A DNA stretch of 64,000 nucleotides from Nocardioides sp. T2.26MG-1 (GCF_950101795.1 NZ_CATNLZ010000001.1:813382-877381), one strand, 5' to 3'. Shown: positions 1 to 8,633, counted from the stretch's first letter. Notes: a model not told the origin generated them from the sequence alone. Made by a program: numbers and translations.

Positions 1-221
1 CCCAGCTGCACGAGCAGGCCGGGCACCAGGAAGGTGTAGGCGTTGTCGGTGCCGGTGTCGAACGAGGCGACCAGGGGCTTGAGCAGCGGCCCGAACAGCA
101 ACAGGTAGAGCACCGGCTGCATGATCCCGATCAGCACCCAGGCGGGGTTGCGCAGGTTCATCCGGATCTGGCGGCGGAAGACGATCGAGCTCTCGCGGAC
201 GAAGCTGGTGCCGGCGTTCAT
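1..221 (-). CDS. ABC-2 type drug exporter permease, 5' part only
   Basis: N-terminal part of an inner-membrane permease that runs off the left edge. The visible 73 residues have a short cytoplasmic lead (VRESSIVFRRQIRMNLRNP) followed by the first hydrophobic segment (WVLIGIMQPVLYLLLFGPLL), as in daunorubicin-resistance-type (DrrB) ABC-2 permeases. Its ATG overlaps the TGA of the upstream ATPase gene by ATGA, so the two are co-transcribed and probably translationally coupled. Substrate unknown; drug or lipid export is inferred from the family only. Confidence 0.85.
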   Translation of the reverse strand, partial: MNAGTSFVRESSIVFRRQIRMNLRNPAWVLIGIMQPVLYLLLFGPLLKPLVASFDTGTDNAYTFLVPGLLVQL

Positions 222-1234
222 GCCAGGACCTCCTCGGGCTGGTTGGGGGCGTCGGCCGAGTCGGCATCGCGCAGCGACCGGCCCGTGAGGGAGAGGAAGA
301 CGTCGTCGAGGGTCGGGCGGATCACCTCGATGGAGTCGAGCTCGACCCCGGCGTTGTCGAGGTCGCGCAGCAGACCGGGTACGACGCGGCCGGCCCGCTG
401 GACCCGGGCCCGGACGTGGTGGCCGTCGGTCTCCACCCCGTCGACCCCGCCCGCGCCGTGCACGAGGGCGCCGAGGCGCGCCGCGGCGACCGCGACCTGG
501 TCGTCCGCGGCGACCTCGAGGTCGACCAGGTCGCCAGCGACCTGGGCCTTGAGGTTGTCGGAGGTGTCGGAGGCGACGATCCGGCCCTGGTCGATGATCA
601 CGATCCGGTCGGCGAGCACGTCGGCCTCGTCGAGGTAGTGGGTGGTGAGGAACACCGTCGCCCCGAGCCGGGTGCGCAGGCCCTGGATGTGCTCCCACAG
701 GTTGGCCCGCGCCTGCGGGTCCAGGCCGGTGGTCGGCTCGTCGAGGAAGACCAGCCGGGGGTCGTGGATCAGCCCCATCACCACGTCGAGGCGGCGCTTC
801 TGCCCGCCGGACATGTTCTTGGGCATCCGCTTCCAGAGCCCGTCGAGCTGCAGCTGGGCGAACAGCTCCTGGCCGCGGCGTACGGCGTCGGCGCGCGACA
901 TCCCGTAGAGCATGCCGTGGTCGACGACCTCGTCCCCGGCGTAGGCGCCGGAGAACGTCGCCCCCACCTGCGAGACGTAGCCGATGCTGCGGCGCACCTG
1001 GACCGACTCGGTGACCACGTCGTGCCCGGCCACGGTGGCGGTGCCGGCGGTCGGCCTGAGCAGGGTGGTGAGCATCCGGAGCGTGGTGGTCTTGCCCGCG
1101 CCGTTGGGGCCGAGGAAGCCGACCACCTCGCCCTCGTGGACGTCCAGGTCGACGCCGTCGACGGCCCGGACCTCCTTGGTGTTCTTGCCGCGCCCCGTGT
1201 GGAACGTCTGCACGAGTCCTCGTGCCTGGATCAT
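218..1234 (-). CDS. ABC transporter ATP-binding protein, DrrA type
   Basis: Cytoplasmic ATPase subunit, 338 residues, powering the ABC-2 permease encoded immediately downstream. It shows Walker A (GPNGAGKTT), the signature MSGGQKRRLD, Walker B (LVFLDEPTTGLD) and the switch His in TTHYLDEAD, followed by the roughly 100-residue C-terminal extension usual in DrrA-like proteins. The ATG at 1234 is chosen because GGGAG lies 6 nt before it. A TTG further upstream would start inside the operator at 1251-1282. Substrate cannot be read from the sequence. Confidence 0.9.
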   Translation of the reverse strand: MIQARGLVQTFHTGRGKNTKEVRAVDGVDLDVHEGEVVGFLGPNGAGKTTTLRMLTTLLRPTAGTATVAGHDVVTESVQVRRSIGYVSQVGATFSGAYAGDEVVDHGMLYGMSRADAVRRGQELFAQLQLDGLWKRMPKNMSGGQKRRLDVVMGLIHDPRLVFLDEPTTGLDPQARANLWEHIQGLRTRLGATVFLTTHYLDEADVLADRIVIIDQGRIVASDTSDNLKAQVAGDLVDLEVAADDQVAVAAARLGALVHGAGGVDGVETDGHHVRARVQRAGRVVPGLLRDLDNAGVELDSIEVIRPTLDDVFLSLTGRSLRDADSADAPNQPEEVLA

Positions 1235-1250
1235 GGGGATCTCCCTCGTG

Positions 1251-1282
1251 TTCAAGTTTGAACATCAGTGTTCAACGTTGAA
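1251..1282. promoter_or_regulatory. Two tandem palindromic operator sites before the ABC exporter operon
   Basis: TTCAAGTTTGAA (1251-1262) and TTCAACGTTGAA (1271-1282) are two copies of the palindrome TTCAA-NN-TTGAA, 20 bp centre to centre (two helical turns), about 17-48 nt upstream of the ATPase start. The arrangement is typical of a dimeric repressor bound twice on one DNA face. No regulator gene is adjacent; the nearest is the PadR gene about 2.4 kb to the right, so the cognate protein is unknown. Confidence 0.65.
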
Positions 1283-1355
1283 GAGTCATCGTCAAGTCGC
1301 GCCCGGGGGACAGACCTCCGGACGCGCCGCGACTCATCGGTCGGTCGGGCTCGGC

Positions 1356-2111
1356 TCAGCTCCAGGTCACGGCCGCACGCTCGCGCCAGTCCGCCTCGAG
1401 CCCGGGCCGCGGGGTCCGGTTCCAGAGTGCGAGGTAGAGGTGCACCGCGGTCCCGTCCAGCTCCCAGTCGCCCTCCTCCGCGTCGCCACGGTGCCGGGTC
1501 GTCACCGCGGGCCGGGGCCCGAGCTCGACCTCCCACCAGTCGGCGACGTCGTCGGGTGCGACCACGAGCACGGCGTCCTCCTCGCAGCGCAGCCGCGACC
1601 GTGGCCGGGTGAGGAAGCCGCCGAGCAGCTCGTCGATGCCGTCGGCGGCGAGGTCGGTCTCGATCCAGGTCTCCGCCGCGTCCGGGGGGCGACCGAGCGC
1701 GGCCGCGAGGGCGTCGACGGCGTGGACGGTCGTCTCGTGGCACTGCCGCCGGGCCCAGAACTCCCGCGGTGCCGGGGCGTCGTGGAGGAAGACCAGGGCG
1801 TCCAGGTCGGCGGGCGCACGGGTCAGCGCCTCCGCGAGCGCGACCGCGCCGTCCCGCAGCCACTCCAGCGGGTCGGGCTCGGCGCGACCGGCCGCCTCGA
1901 ACGCATCCGGGTCGACGTCCCGCTCGCCGCGCACGATCGCGGCGGCCCAGCGGTGCACCATGCCCTGGTGGGCGACCAGGTCGCGCACGGTCCAGTCGGG
2001 ACAGGTCGGCACCGGGGCCGCCAGGCCGGCGCGGTCGGCGTACCGGACGAAGGCGACCATCGCGGCGCGGAGCCCGTCGAGGTGGCGGGCCAGCGTGAGC
2101 TGGGTGGGCAC
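1356..2111 (-). CDS. Maleylpyruvate isomerase N-terminal domain protein (TIGR03083-like)
   Basis: About 251 residues. The N-terminal DinB/MDMPI-like helical domain carries the hallmark PTCPDWTVRDLVAHQGMVHRW with the metal-binding-type His and later ETTVHAVDA. The C-terminal part (ADWWEVELGP to YLALWNR) is the usual MDMPI C-terminal domain. Members are mycothiol-dependent or of unknown enzymatic role; the precise reaction cannot be assigned. The GTG at 2111 gives the usual family N-terminus, but AGGAG directly abuts it, so the start is not certain. It has no operonic partner. Confidence 0.8.
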   Translation of the reverse strand: MPTQLTLARHLDGLRAAMVAFVRYADRAGLAAPVPTCPDWTVRDLVAHQGMVHRWAAAIVRGERDVDPDAFEAAGRAEPDPLEWLRDGAVALAEALTRAPADLDALVFLHDAPAPREFWARRQCHETTVHAVDALAAALGRPPDAAETWIETDLAADGIDELLGGFLTRPRSRLRCEEDAVLVVAPDDVADWWEVELGPRPAVTTRHRGDAEEGDWELDGTAVHLYLALWNRTPRPGLEADWRERAAVTWS

Positions 2112-2174
2112 CTCCTGAGCGTGACAGTTGGCGCGGCGCGCGGCACCTCGTTTACGCCGTGGTAGGACGGGGTG

Positions 2175-3107
2175 GTGACCGAACCCGCCGACGTGCGCCT
2201 CGCCGTCCTCATCGACGCCGACAACGTCTCCGCCTCCCACTCGGCGGCTCTCCTCGCCGAGCTCGCGCGCTACGGCGTCCCGACCGTCAAGCGGGCGTAC
2301 GGCGACTGGACCACCCAGCAGCTGACCGGCTGGAAGTCCGAGCTGGCCCGGCACGCGATCCAGCCGATCCAGCAGTTCGCGAACACCGTGGGCAAGAACT
2401 CCACGGACTCGGCACTGATCATCGACGCGATGGACCTGCTCTACTCGGGCAACCTCGACGCGTTCGCGATCGTGTCGAGCGACAGCGACTTCACCCGGCT
2501 CGCGACCCGGCTGCGCGAGTCCGGCAAGACCGTCTACGGCCTCGGCCGCCGCCGTACGCCGGCGTCGCTGCAGGCGGCGTGCGACAAGTTCATCTTCCTC
2601 GAGGTGCTCCGCGACGAGGCCGACGACCAGGCGGGCCACCGGGACACCTCGGGCGAGACGGACGCGGAGTCCGAGGCCGACTCGCTGCCCGACCTGCGCA
2701 CGATCCTGGAGGCCGCCGTGCGCAGCACCGCCCAGGACGACGGGTGGTCGGCTCTCGGCTCGGTCGGCACCTACCTGGGCAAGACCCACGCTGCCTTCGA
2801 CCCGCGGCACTACGGCTTCCCGCGGCTCAGCGCGCTCGCGGGCGCCCAGGACTACCTCGACCTCGACCACCCCGAGGGCGGCCAGCCGCGGGTCAGGCTG
2901 CGCTCCCAGCGGCCGGCGCGCAAGCGCGCGCCCGCCAAGAAGGCGACCAAGAAGACCGCTCAGAAGGCGGCCCAGAAGCCCGCCCCGGAGCCCGCCGAGA
3001 AGCCCGCTCCGGCGGCCGCCCCGGCCACCCCGCCCGCTGCCCCGGAGAGCGCGCCGGCCAAGACGACCCTGACGACCCGGACGAGGAAGCGCTCAACGGC
3101 CCAGTAG
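2175..3107 (+). CDS. NYN-domain (PIN-like) putative ribonuclease with lysine/alanine-rich tail
   Basis: About 310 residues. Residues 5-150 form an NYN/LabA-like domain with the acidic metal-binding set: LIDADNV near the start, IIDAMDLLYSG, and SSDSDFTRLATRL. A central segment (PDLRTILEAAVRSTAQDDGWSAL) resembles an OST-HTH/LOTUS module, which binds RNA. The tail from about residue 240 is Lys/Ala/Pro-rich (KKATKKTAQKAAQK) and probably binds nucleic acid non-specifically. GTGs occur at 2172 and 2175; TAGGAC ends 6 nt before the second, which favours it. The 3' end overlaps the convergent PadR gene by 15 nt. Confidence 0.82.
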   Translation: MTEPADVRLAVLIDADNVSASHSAALLAELARYGVPTVKRAYGDWTTQQLTGWKSELARHAIQPIQQFANTVGKNSTDSALIIDAMDLLYSGNLDAFAIVSSDSDFTRLATRLRESGKTVYGLGRRRTPASLQAACDKFIFLEVLRDEADDQAGHRDTSGETDAESEADSLPDLRTILEAAVRSTAQDDGWSALGSVGTYLGKTHAAFDPRHYGFPRLSALAGAQDYLDLDHPEGGQPRVRLRSQRPARKRAPAKKATKKTAQKAAQKPAPEPAEKPAPAAAPATPPAAPESAPAKTTLTTRTRKRSTAQ

Positions 3108-3728
3108 CGCGCGGTACTTCTCCCGCTCGGCGTTCATCTGCCAGCCGGGGTCGTCCGGCGGCGGCACCCAGCCCCACTCCTCGCCCATCTCGAACGCCAG
3201 GGTGCCGCTGCGCACCTCCTCGATCGTCTCGCGGAGCCAGGCGAGCTCGGCGACCGCGATGTCGAGCCACAGCAGCATGCTCCGGGTGGCGTGCGGCGGC
3301 GCGACGCCCGGCTGGTGGTCGGCGAGCTCCTTGACGGTCTCCTCGAGCCCGACCCGGCGCTTGGTCAGCGAGCGCAGCACCTGGGCCCGGTCCATCAGCG
3401 GCAGCATCGAGAACGCGACGTGGAAACCGGTGCGCGTGAACACGTCGACGGTCTCGAGCGACTCGACCAGCATCCGGTCCAGCTCCGCGCGCCCGGTGTC
3501 GGTGAGCTCGTAGACCGCGACCTCGCGGCCCCCGTCGACCAGGTCGTGGCGCACCAGGTGGCCGAGGTTCGTCAGCGCGGTCAGCCCGTGGTAGATCGAG
3601 CCCGGATTGGTATTCGCCCACCGGTCCACCTGCCACGACAGCAGCTCGCGGCGGATCTGGTAGCCGTTGACCGGCTCGAAGAGCGCGACGGCACCCAGGA
3701 TGAGCATCCGGGTCTCGTGCGCCGACAT
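3093..3728 (-). CDS. PadR-family transcriptional regulator
   Basis: 211 residues. The N-terminal winged helix (MLILGAVALFEPVNGYQIRRELL, then NPGSIYHGLTALTNLGHLV) and wing (YELTDTGRAELDRM) are diagnostic of PadR, followed by a C-terminal Vir-type helical dimerisation domain. The ATG at 3728 is preferred because a TAAACT hexamer (reverse strand 3741-3736) lies 7 nt before it, consistent with a leaderless mRNA. It is divergent from ppgK with only 23 bp between start codons. Its target and ligand are unknown. Confidence 0.88.
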   Translation of the reverse strand: MSAHETRMLILGAVALFEPVNGYQIRRELLSWQVDRWANTNPGSIYHGLTALTNLGHLVRHDLVDGGREVAVYELTDTGRAELDRMLVESLETVDVFTRTGFHVAFSMLPLMDRAQVLRSLTKRRVGLEETVKELADHQPGVAPPHATRSMLLWLDIAVAELAWLRETIEEVRSGTLAFEMGEEWGWVPPPDDPGWQMNAEREKYRALLGR

Positions 3729-3735
3729 GCGGTGC

Positions 3736-3745
3736 AGTTTAGGGT
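3736..3745. promoter_or_regulatory. Overlapping divergent -10 elements of padR-like gene and ppgK
   Basis: The 23-bp gap between the two divergent starts contains TAGGGT (3740-3745, +) ending 6 nt before the ppgK ATG, and TAAACT (3741-3736, -) ending 7 nt before the PadR ATG. Both spacings place transcription initiation at or next to the A of ATG, so both mRNAs are likely leaderless. The -10 boxes overlap by 2 bp, so the two promoters should compete. No clear -35 is visible. Confidence 0.55.
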
Positions 3746-3751
3746 TGCCAG

Positions 3752-4510
3752 ATGGCCCAGACCGCACCGCAGCCCTTCGGCATCGACTTCGGCGGCACCG
3801 GCATCAAGGGTGCCCCGGTCGACCTGGACGCCGGTGCCTTCGCCGCCGAGCGGGTGCGGATCAAGACCCCGGACCCCTCGACGCCCGAGCGGGTGGCCGA
3901 GGTGTTCGTCGACCTGCTCGCCCAGTTCCCCGACTGCACCGGCGCGGTGGGCGTCACGGTCCCCGGCGTCGTGCGGCACGGCGTGGTCCGCTCCGCCGCC
4001 AACATCCACAAGTCCTGGCTCGGTACCGACGCCGACCGGCTCTTCACCGAGGCGACCGGCCGTGAGGTGCACGTCGTCAACGACGCGGACGCCGCGGGCT
4101 TCGCCGAGGTGAGGTACGGCGCGGCCAAGGGCCGGTCCGGCCTGGTGATCGTGACGACGCTCGGCACGGGGATCGGCTCGGCGATGGTCCACGACGGCGT
4201 GCTCGTGCCGAACTCCGAGCTCGGCCACCTCGAGATCGACGGCCACGACGCCGAGACCCGGGCCGCCAACAGCGCCCGGGAGCGCGAGGACCTCTCGTGG
4301 GAGCGCTGGGCCAAGCGGCTCACGACGTACTACCGGACGCTGGAGAGGCTGTTCTCCCCCGAGCTGTTCGTGGTCGGCGGCGGGGTCAGCAAGAACTCGG
4401 ATGAGTTCCTCCCCCTGCTCGACCTCGACACCGAGATCATCCCCGCGGCCCTGCTCAACAAGGCCGGCGTCGTCGGCGCGGCGCTCTACGCCTCCGAGGG
4501 CGGCGGCTGA
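3752..4510 (+). CDS. ppgK: Polyphosphate glucokinase
   Basis: 252-residue ROK-family kinase that phosphorylates glucose to glucose-6-phosphate using polyphosphate (and usually ATP). Visible motifs are FGIDFGGTGIKGAPVDLD (phosphate-binding loop), VVNDADAAGFAE, the GTGIGSA loop and ELGHLEI with the sugar-contacting Glu/His. The length matches actinobacterial PpgK, shorter than classic ROK repressors, with no N-terminal HTH. It has no RBS; see the -10 element just upstream. The 3' end overlaps the convergent MarR gene by 25 nt. Confidence 0.93.
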   Translation: MAQTAPQPFGIDFGGTGIKGAPVDLDAGAFAAERVRIKTPDPSTPERVAEVFVDLLAQFPDCTGAVGVTVPGVVRHGVVRSAANIHKSWLGTDADRLFTEATGREVHVVNDADAAGFAEVRYGAAKGRSGLVIVTTLGTGIGSAMVHDGVLVPNSELGHLEIDGHDAETRAANSAREREDLSWERWAKRLTTYYRTLERLFSPELFVVGGGVSKNSDEFLPLLDLDTEIIPAALLNKAGVVGAALYASEGGG

Positions 4511-4995
4511 GCGGCGCGGGACGGGCCCGACACCTGCTCGAAGGCGGCCTGCGCACCGCGCAGGTAGCGCTCGACCACGGCGCGCTCCTCGTCGGTGAAG
4601 GACCGGTCCCACGCGTCGAGGGCGCTGAACATCGGCAGCAGGTGGGCGAGCACCTCCTCGCGCCCCGAGGCGGTCACTCGCACCTCGGTGCGGCGCCGGT
4701 CGGCGGCGTGCGGGAAGCGCTCGGCGTGGCCCCGGTCGACCAGGCGGTCGACGATGCCGGTCGACGCGGCGGTGCTGACGTCGAGGATCCGGGCGAGCTC
4801 GGCCGGGCCGAGCGGTGAGCGGACCAGGTGCTGCAGCGCGACCAGCTCGGAGTCGCTGAGCCCGGCCCGGCGGGCTACGACGTGCCGCACCCGGGCACCC
4901 GCCTCGATCGCCTCGCGCAGCGCCACCAGGCTCCCGGTCTGGCGCCACCTGTCGGCGAACTCGGTGGCCGGACCCGCCGGCTCGGCTCCCGCCAT
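4486..4995 (-). CDS. MarR-family transcriptional regulator
   Basis: 169 residues with the MarR winged helix: LSDSELVALQHLV, LGPAELARILDVSTAASTGI (recognition helix), and the wing HAADRRRTEVRVTASG. It is divergent from the MMPL exporter at 5061, with a palindromic site between them, so it most likely represses that exporter and itself. The ATG is preceded by AGGTGA at good spacing. Effector unknown. Confidence 0.88.
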   Translation of the reverse strand: MAGAEPAGPATEFADRWRQTGSLVALREAIEAGARVRHVVARRAGLSDSELVALQHLVRSPLGPAELARILDVSTAASTGIVDRLVDRGHAERFPHAADRRRTEVRVTASGREEVLAHLLPMFSALDAWDRSFTDEERAVVERYLRGAQAAFEQVSGPSRAAQPPPSEA

Positions 4996-5017
4996 TTTTA
5001 TTTCACCTACTTGATGT

Positions 5018-5030
5018 CTAATCTAGTTAG
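5018..5030. promoter_or_regulatory. Probable MarR operator between marR-like gene and MMPL exporter
   Basis: CTAATCTAGTTAG has inverted half-sites CTAA/TTAG, embedded in the only A/T-rich stretch of the 65-bp divergent intergenic region. The size fits a MarR dimer site. Assignment to the adjacent MarR protein is inferred from position. Confidence 0.5.
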
Positions 5031-5060
5031 CGACCTGTCCCCACCGTACTCGGAGACTCG

Positions 5061-7082
5061 ATGACCTCGCTGATCACCGGCCGGCGCACCGCCTGGATCG
5101 TGGCGCTGGTGCCATTCTTGCTGGCCCTCGCCCTGATCGGCGCGGTCGGTGAGGGCGACCGCGCCTCGAGCACCACCGACTCGCTGCCCGCGGGACTCGA
5201 CAGCACCGAGGGCACCGCGCTCCTGGACCGGCTCCCCGAGGACGCCGCGACGGCCGCGGTCGTGCTCTTCACCGCCGACCGGGGCGAGCTCACCCGCGAC
5301 CAGCTCACCGCGCTGCGCGACGCGGCCGGTGACCTCGCCGGCACCGGTTCCGACGCGGGCTCCAGCGCGGGAGCCAGCCCGCTCGTGCCCGCCGAGGACG
5401 GCACCGCGGCGCTGCTCGCCGTACCGGTGCCGTCGGTCTCGGCGAGCGAGGTCGCCGACCGGGTGACCGAGCTGCGGACCGCGGCCGACGAGGCTGCGCC
5501 GGACGGGGTGCGGGCGCAGGTCACCGGGCCGGCCGCCGTGCAGGCCGACCTCGCCGCGGTGTTCGACGGCGCCAACACCCGGCTGCTGCTCGTCACCGCG
5601 CTGGTGGTCGCGGTGCTCCTGGTCATCACCTACCGCAGTCCGGTGCTGTGGCTGGTCCCGCTGACCGTCGTCGGCGTCGCCGACCGGCTCGCGGCCGTGC
5701 TCGCGACCCAGCTGATGGCCGCGGTCGACGTGGCCTGGGACGAGTCCACCGTCGGGATCCTGTCGGTGCTGGTCTTCGGCGCCGGCACCGACTACGCGCT
5801 GCTGCTGATCTCGCGCTACCGCGACGAGCTGCGCACCGAGCCGTCGCGGCACCGGGCGATGGCCCACGCGCTGCGACGCACGGCCGAGGCGGTGCTCGCC
5901 AGCGCCACCACGGTCGTGCTCGGCCTGCTCACGCTGCTGCTCTCGCTCACCCCCACCACCCGCGGCCTGGGCCTGGCGTGCGCCGTGGGCATCGTCGTCG
6001 CGGCGGCGTTCGCCCTCGTGGTGCTGCCGGCGGTGCTGGTGCTGTTCGGCCGCTGGGTGTTCTGGCCCCGGGTCCCGCACGTCGGCGAGACCGTCACCGT
6101 CGAGTCCGGCACCGTGTGGCACCGGATCGGCGCCCGGGTCGCGCGCCGGCCCGCGGCCGTGGTCGGCGGGTCGCTGGTGCTGCTCGCGGTGATGGCGGTC
6201 GGGCTGTTCCGGATCGACCTGGGCCTGGACCAGGCCGAGCAGTTCCTCGACGAGCCCGAGGCGATCAGCGCGGCCGGCCGTCTGGCCGAGTCGTTCCCCG
6301 CCGGCACCGCCGACCCGACCCGGGTCGTGACCACCGGCTCGGCCGAGCCGCTGCTCGAGGCGGTGCGGTCGGTCGAGGGCGTGACCTCCGCGCGCGTGTC
6401 CGAGACCGGCGGCGGGGTCAGCGCCGTCGACGCCGTGCTCGCCGGGCGGTCCGGGGAGAACACCGACGTCGTGGAGGCGCTGCGCGACGCGGTCGCGCCG
6501 TACGACGCCCACGTGACGGGCTCCGAGGCCGAGGCGCTCGACGAGCGGGACGGCTCGGACCGCGACCTGCGGCTGATCGTGCCGCTGATCCTCGTGCTCG
6601 TGCTCGGCGGGCTGGTGCTGCTGCTGCGCTCCGCGGTCGCGCCGGTGCTGCTGGTGCTGACGGTCGTCGCGACGTACGCCGCCGCCATGGGCGCGTCCTG
6701 GTGGCTGTTCACCGGACCGCTCGGGTTCGGCGCCATGGACTCCGGGGTGCCGCTGTTCGCGTTCCTGTTCCTGGTCGCGCTCGGCGTCGACTACAACATC
6801 TTCCTGGTCACCCGGGCCCGCGAGGAGGCCGCCGGGCACGGGTCGCGTGAGGGCATGCTGCGCGCCCTGTCGGCGACCGGCGGCGTGATCACCAGCGCGG
6901 GGATCCTGCTCGCGGCGGTGTTCGCGGTCCTCGGCGTGCTGCCCCTGGTCGTGCTCGCCCAGCTGGGCACGATCATCTGCCTCGGCGTGCTGCTCGACAC
7001 GCTGCTGGTGCGCACCCTGCTCGTGCCGGCGCTCGCGCTGCTGCTCGGCGACCGGTTCTGGTGGCCGCGCCGGGTCGGGTGA
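5061..7082 (+). CDS. MMPL-family RND-type exporter
   Basis: 673-residue inner-membrane transporter with the two-fold repeated MMPL architecture: N-terminal TM, a roughly 150-residue extracytoplasmic domain, then a TM bundle with GTDYALLLISRYRDEL, repeated in the second half as GVDYNIFLVTRAREEA. The Asp-Tyr pairs are the proton-relay signature of the family. The start has GGAG 8 nt upstream. It is divergent from a MarR regulator, the classic layout for an inducible drug or lipid exporter. Substrate unknown. Confidence 0.9.
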   Translation: MTSLITGRRTAWIVALVPFLLALALIGAVGEGDRASSTTDSLPAGLDSTEGTALLDRLPEDAATAAVVLFTADRGELTRDQLTALRDAAGDLAGTGSDAGSSAGASPLVPAEDGTAALLAVPVPSVSASEVADRVTELRTAADEAAPDGVRAQVTGPAAVQADLAAVFDGANTRLLLVTALVVAVLLVITYRSPVLWLVPLTVVGVADRLAAVLATQLMAAVDVAWDESTVGILSVLVFGAGTDYALLLISRYRDELRTEPSRHRAMAHALRRTAEAVLASATTVVLGLLTLLLSLTPTTRGLGLACAVGIVVAAAFALVVLPAVLVLFGRWVFWPRVPHVGETVTVESGTVWHRIGARVARRPAAVVGGSLVLLAVMAVGLFRIDLGLDQAEQFLDEPEAISAAGRLAESFPAGTADPTRVVTTGSAEPLLEAVRSVEGVTSARVSETGGGVSAVDAVLAGRSGENTDVVEALRDAVAPYDAHVTGSEAEALDERDGSDRDLRLIVPLILVLVLGGLVLLLRSAVAPVLLVLTVVATYAAAMGASWWLFTGPLGFGAMDSGVPLFAFLFLVALGVDYNIFLVTRAREEAAGHGSREGMLRALSATGGVITSAGILLAAVFAVLGVLPLVVLAQLGTIICLGVLLDTLLVRTLLVPALALLLGDRFWWPRRVG

Positions 7083-7095
7083 TCGTCGCCTGCGG

Positions 7096-7134
7096 GGTGG
7101 TTTCGAGGCTCGTTTCGCTCGCACCTCGACCACC
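7096..7134. repeat. Palindromic repeat / bidirectional terminator between convergent genes
   Basis: GGTGGTTTCGAGG (left arm) and CCTCGACCACC (right arm) flank a CTCGTTTCGCTCG-like centre, forming a long stem between the convergent MMPL and malic enzyme genes. The arms match with one extra T. Such TCGAGG...CCTCGA palindromes recur in Nocardioides-type genomes (from memory). No U-run follows, so termination is inferred from position. Confidence 0.55.
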
Positions 7135-7142
7135 GTTGCGCC

Positions 7143-8516
7143 TCAGCTGCCGCGGACGGCGGCGGCGACCTTGCGCTGGACGTCGGGGTGGAACACCGTC
7201 GGGATGATGAACGCCGGGTTGAGCTCCTCGTCCTTGACCACCATCGCGATCGCCTCGGCGGCCCGCAGCAGCATGTCGATGGTGATCTCGCTGGCGCGCG
7301 CGTCGAGCAGGCCGCGGAACACCCCGGGGAACGCCAGCACGTTGTTGATCTGGTTGGGGTAGTCGGACCGGCCGCTGGCCACGACCGCGGCGTACTTCGC
7401 GGCCTCCGCGGGGTCGACCTCGGGGTCGGGGTTGGCCAGGGCGAACACCACCGGGTCGGGCGCCATGTCCTGGATCCACTCGGGCCGCAGCAGGCCCGGG
7501 CCGCTGACGCCGATGAAGACGTCCGCGCCGTCGAGGGCGGCGCGCAGGTCGCCGCGCACCTGCCGCGGGTTCGTCATCGCGGCCAGTTCGCGCTTCGCCG
7601 GCGGGAGGGTGTCGTCCTCGCGGGAGAGGCAGCCCTCGCGGTCCCACACGACGATGTCGGGCGCCCCGGCCGCGATCAGCAGCGTGACGATGGCCGTGCC
7701 GGCCGCCCCGCCACCGGAGACGGCGATGCGCACCTCGTGGATCTCCTTCTTCACCACGCGCAGCGCGTTGGTGAGCGCAGCCAGCACCACGATCGCCGTG
7801 CCGTGCTGGTCGTCGTGGAAGACCGGGATGTCGAGGCTCTCGCGCAGCCGTCGCTCGATCTCGAAGCAGCGCGGTGCCGCGATGTCCTCCAGGTTGATGC
7901 CGCCGAAGCCGGGCGCGATCATCTCCACCGCGCGCACGATCTCGTCGGTGTCCTGGGAGGCGAGGCAGATCGGCCAGGCGTCGATGTCGGCGAACCGCTT
8001 GAACAGTGCGGCCTTGCCCTCCATCACCGGCAGCGCCGCACCCGGTCCGATGTTGCCCAGCCCGAGGACCGCCGAGCCGTCGGTGACGACCGCGACGGAG
8101 TTGCCCTTGATCGTCAGCCGCGGCACGTCACCGGGGTTCTCTGCGAGCGCCAGGCTGACCCGCCCGACACCGGGGGTGTAGGCCATCGACAGGTCGTCGC
8201 GGTTGCGCAGCGGGACCTTGGAGGTCACCTCGATCTTGCCGCCGATGTGCAGCAGGAACGTCCGGTCGCTGACCCGGTAGACCGCGACGCCCTCGACCGC
8301 GGCGGCCGCGGCCTCGAGCTCCTCGGCGTGGTCGGCGTCGCTGGCCGAGCAGGTCACGTCGACGATGAGCCGCTCGGAGTTCGACTCCGCCACGTCGATC
8401 GCGGTCACCACGCCGCCCGCCTGGGAGATCGCGGTGGCGACGGCGCCCACGACGCCGTTGTCGGGCGCGGTGTGCAGACGCATGGTGATCGAGTACGACG
8501 ACGCGGTGGCGGCCAT
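7143..8516 (-). CDS. NAD-dependent malic enzyme with N-terminal ACT-like domain
   Basis: 457-residue cytosolic enzyme converting malate to pyruvate, CO2 and NAD(P)H. Residues 1-85 form an ACT-like regulatory domain (SITMRLHTAPDNGVVGAV). The malic domain follows, with MAYTPGVG, the catalytic Lys in VMEGKAALFKRF, the metal-binding FHDDQHGTA, and the nucleotide loop SGGGAAGTA. The C-terminus has SDYPNQINNVLAFPGVFRG. The ATG at 8516 has GGAGGAAGG upstream, slightly far. It is divergent from a TetR gene and could be co-regulated by it. Confidence 0.92.
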   Translation of the reverse strand: MAATASSYSITMRLHTAPDNGVVGAVATAISQAGGVVTAIDVAESNSERLIVDVTCSASDADHAEELEAAAAAVEGVAVYRVSDRTFLLHIGGKIEVTSKVPLRNRDDLSMAYTPGVGRVSLALAENPGDVPRLTIKGNSVAVVTDGSAVLGLGNIGPGAALPVMEGKAALFKRFADIDAWPICLASQDTDEIVRAVEMIAPGFGGINLEDIAAPRCFEIERRLRESLDIPVFHDDQHGTAIVVLAALTNALRVVKKEIHEVRIAVSGGGAAGTAIVTLLIAAGAPDIVVWDREGCLSREDDTLPPAKRELAAMTNPRQVRGDLRAALDGADVFIGVSGPGLLRPEWIQDMAPDPVVFALANPDPEVDPAEAAKYAAVVASGRSDYPNQINNVLAFPGVFRGLLDARASEITIDMLLRAAEAIAMVVKDEELNPAFIIPTVFHPDVQRKVAAAVRGS

Positions 8517-8593
8517 GGACCGCACCCTTCCTCCGCGGGCCGGTCGCGAGCAAGTCGAGGACCCCGTTCCTCCGCTCGTGTGACGACCGCCAC

Positions 8594-8626
8594 AGTTTTG
8601 CACTCTCGGACGGATCGTGCAAAACT
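8594..8626. promoter_or_regulatory. TetR operator: perfect 10-bp inverted repeat
   Basis: AGTTTTGCAC (8594-8603) and GTGCAAAACT (8617-8626) are perfect inverted repeats with a 13-bp spacer, immediately before the TetR GTG at 8634. A third half-site follows (TGCACTTT), so GTGCA-aaac-TGCAC forms a second, overlapping palindrome. Position suggests autoregulation of the TetR gene with the MMPL exporter behind it, and possibly control of the divergent malic enzyme gene. Confidence 0.75.
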
Positions 8627-8633
8627 GCACTTT

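Noticed and set aside
1356..2870. A 504-codon frame continuing upstream of the MDMPI-like gene
   Set aside because: The upstream part is antisense to the NYN-domain gene and low complexity; the MDMPI N-terminus is found at 2111.
5007..7133. Long minus-strand frame opposite the first MMPL exporter
   Set aside because: Translation is Arg/Gly/His/Gln-rich low complexity, antisense to a well-supported transporter gene.
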